DNA of 64,000 nt from Catonella massiliensis (GTDB lineage: Bacteria; Bacillota; Clostridia; Lachnospirales; Lachnospiraceae): contig NZ_JAEPRJ010000001.1 of assembly GCF_016651435.1 (NCBI RefSeq), positions 124,001 through 188,000 on the forward strand. Direction: 5' to 3'. The translations under genes and the position numbers were made by a program. Position 1 is the stretch's first letter. Each line of letters starts with the position of its first letter. The notes under the pieces were generated by a model, which saw nothing but the letters and a program-made list of their open reading frames with translations, had not been told where the DNA came from and searched no databases. This document shows positions 63,410 through 64,000 of this stretch, piece by piece.

Positions 63410-64000
63410 ATGAGAGTTTTGGTAACAGGTGGTGCAGGCTATATCGGAAGTCATACCTGCGTTGAGCTGCTTAATGCTGGTCACGAGGTAGTTGCCTTTG
63501 ACAATTTCTACAACTCCAGTATGGAGTCTATCAAGAGGGTAGAGAAGATTACAGGTAAGAGCGTTAAGTTCTATGAGGCAGACATGCTTGACAGTGCAGC
63601 GCTTGACAAGATATTTGGTGAAAATAAAATAGATGCAGTTATACATTTTGCAGGCTACAAGGCGGTTGGAGAGAGTGTACACAAGCCTCTTGAGTATTAT
63701 TATAACAATATTACAGGTACCCTCATTCTTGTAGAAGCGATGAAAAAGCATGGAGTAAAGAATATCATTTTCTCATCTTCAGCTACTGTATATGGAGAGC
63801 CTGAAAAGCTTCCTCTTACAGAAGATATGCCTCATGGCAAGGCATCATCTCCTTATGGAGCTACCAAGATGATGCAGGAGGAGATGTTTAAGGACTTCCA
63901 TGTTGCAGACAATGACTTTAGCGTGATTTTGTTAAGATACTTTAACCCAATTGGAGCCCACGAAAGTGGACTTATAGGAGAAGATCCTAAGGGCATACCT
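63410..64000 (+). CDS. galE: UDP-glucose 4-epimerase (3' end cut by window)
   Basis: 197 codons seen of an expected ~335-340. ATAGGAGG precedes ATG. SDR fold: NAD-binding VTGGAGYIGSHT (5-16), GYKAVGESV near 83, Ser in FSSSATVYGEP (~122-132) and catalytic YxxxK in SPYGATKMMQEE (Tyr148-Lys152 region). It interconverts UDP-galactose and UDP-glucose (often also UDP-GalNAc/GlcNAc), linking Gal-1-P and GalNAc-1-P from the core-1 pathway to glycolysis and wall synthesis. Confidence 0.95.
   Translation, partial: MRVLVTGGAGYIGSHTCVELLNAGHEVVAFDNFYNSSMESIKRVEKITGKSVKFYEADMLDSAALDKIFGENKIDAVIHFAGYKAVGESVHKPLEYYYNNITGTLILVEAMKKHGVKNIIFSSSATVYGEPEKLPLTEDMPHGKASSPYGATKMMQEEMFKDFHVADNDFSVILLRYFNPIGAHESGLIGEDPKGIP

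Overview
The window is about 40% G+C and reads as chromosome of an anaerobic low-GC Gram-positive, most likely a member of the Lachnospiraceae (Clostridia). The reasons are strong AGGAGG-type ribosome binding sites, a T-box leader on valS, many secreted LRR proteins, a sigma-D (flagellar) promoter on a chemoreceptor gene, and a galacto-N-biose phosphorylase locus with a GH101 enzyme. These point to a motile bacterium that lives on host glycoproteins. The species cannot be fixed from sequence alone.

Left part (1-14526): a truncated BspA-like LRR surface protein faces away from a locus made of a 1203-residue internalin-like LRR protein, a five-component peptide ABC transporter (two permeases, lipoprotein, fused twin ATPase), and a secreted papain-family (C1A) protein. 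The LRR protein and the C1A protein share the same ~300-residue N-terminal module, which I cannot assign to a known family. The C1A active site is altered (Cys and His kept, Asn to Asp, conserved Trp replaced). This is the best candidate for an undescribed system: one secreted module carrying different effectors around a peptide importer.

Middle (14723-32898): GNAT acetyltransferase, DEDDh exonuclease with a topoisomerase-type zinc ribbon, valS with T-box leader and a structured insert, AAA ATPase with its own operator, sigma-D-driven chemoreceptor, a 47-residue small protein/TPR protein/dUTPase operon, an Xre repressor, and a four-gene phosphosignalling operon (histidine kinase, receiver-HD-GYP, CheA-like protein without phosphoacceptor His and without CheW-like domain, receiver). 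Two COG0523-type GTPases follow, one with a His/Cys-rich metal-binding tandem repeat.

Next (33009-41549): an AraC-regulated sugar ABC transporter with GH2 beta-galactosidase, then a cold-shock gene with structured leader and tmRNA (ssrA). After ssrA come a 46-residue antitoxin-like ORF, a C69 dipeptidase, and a LysR/PBP1A/YigZ/nucleotidyltransferase operon.

Right part (48038-64000): a mucin core-1 (galacto-N-biose) pathway. An AraC regulator and sugar ABC transporter import Gal-GalNAc, a GH112 phosphorylase splits it, NahK activates the GalNAc, a GH101 secreted endo-alpha-GalNAcase releases it from glycoprotein, and GalE (cut by the window end) handles UDP-sugars. Neither sugar ABC cluster has its own ATPase, so both probably use a shared MsmK-type ATPase encoded elsewhere.
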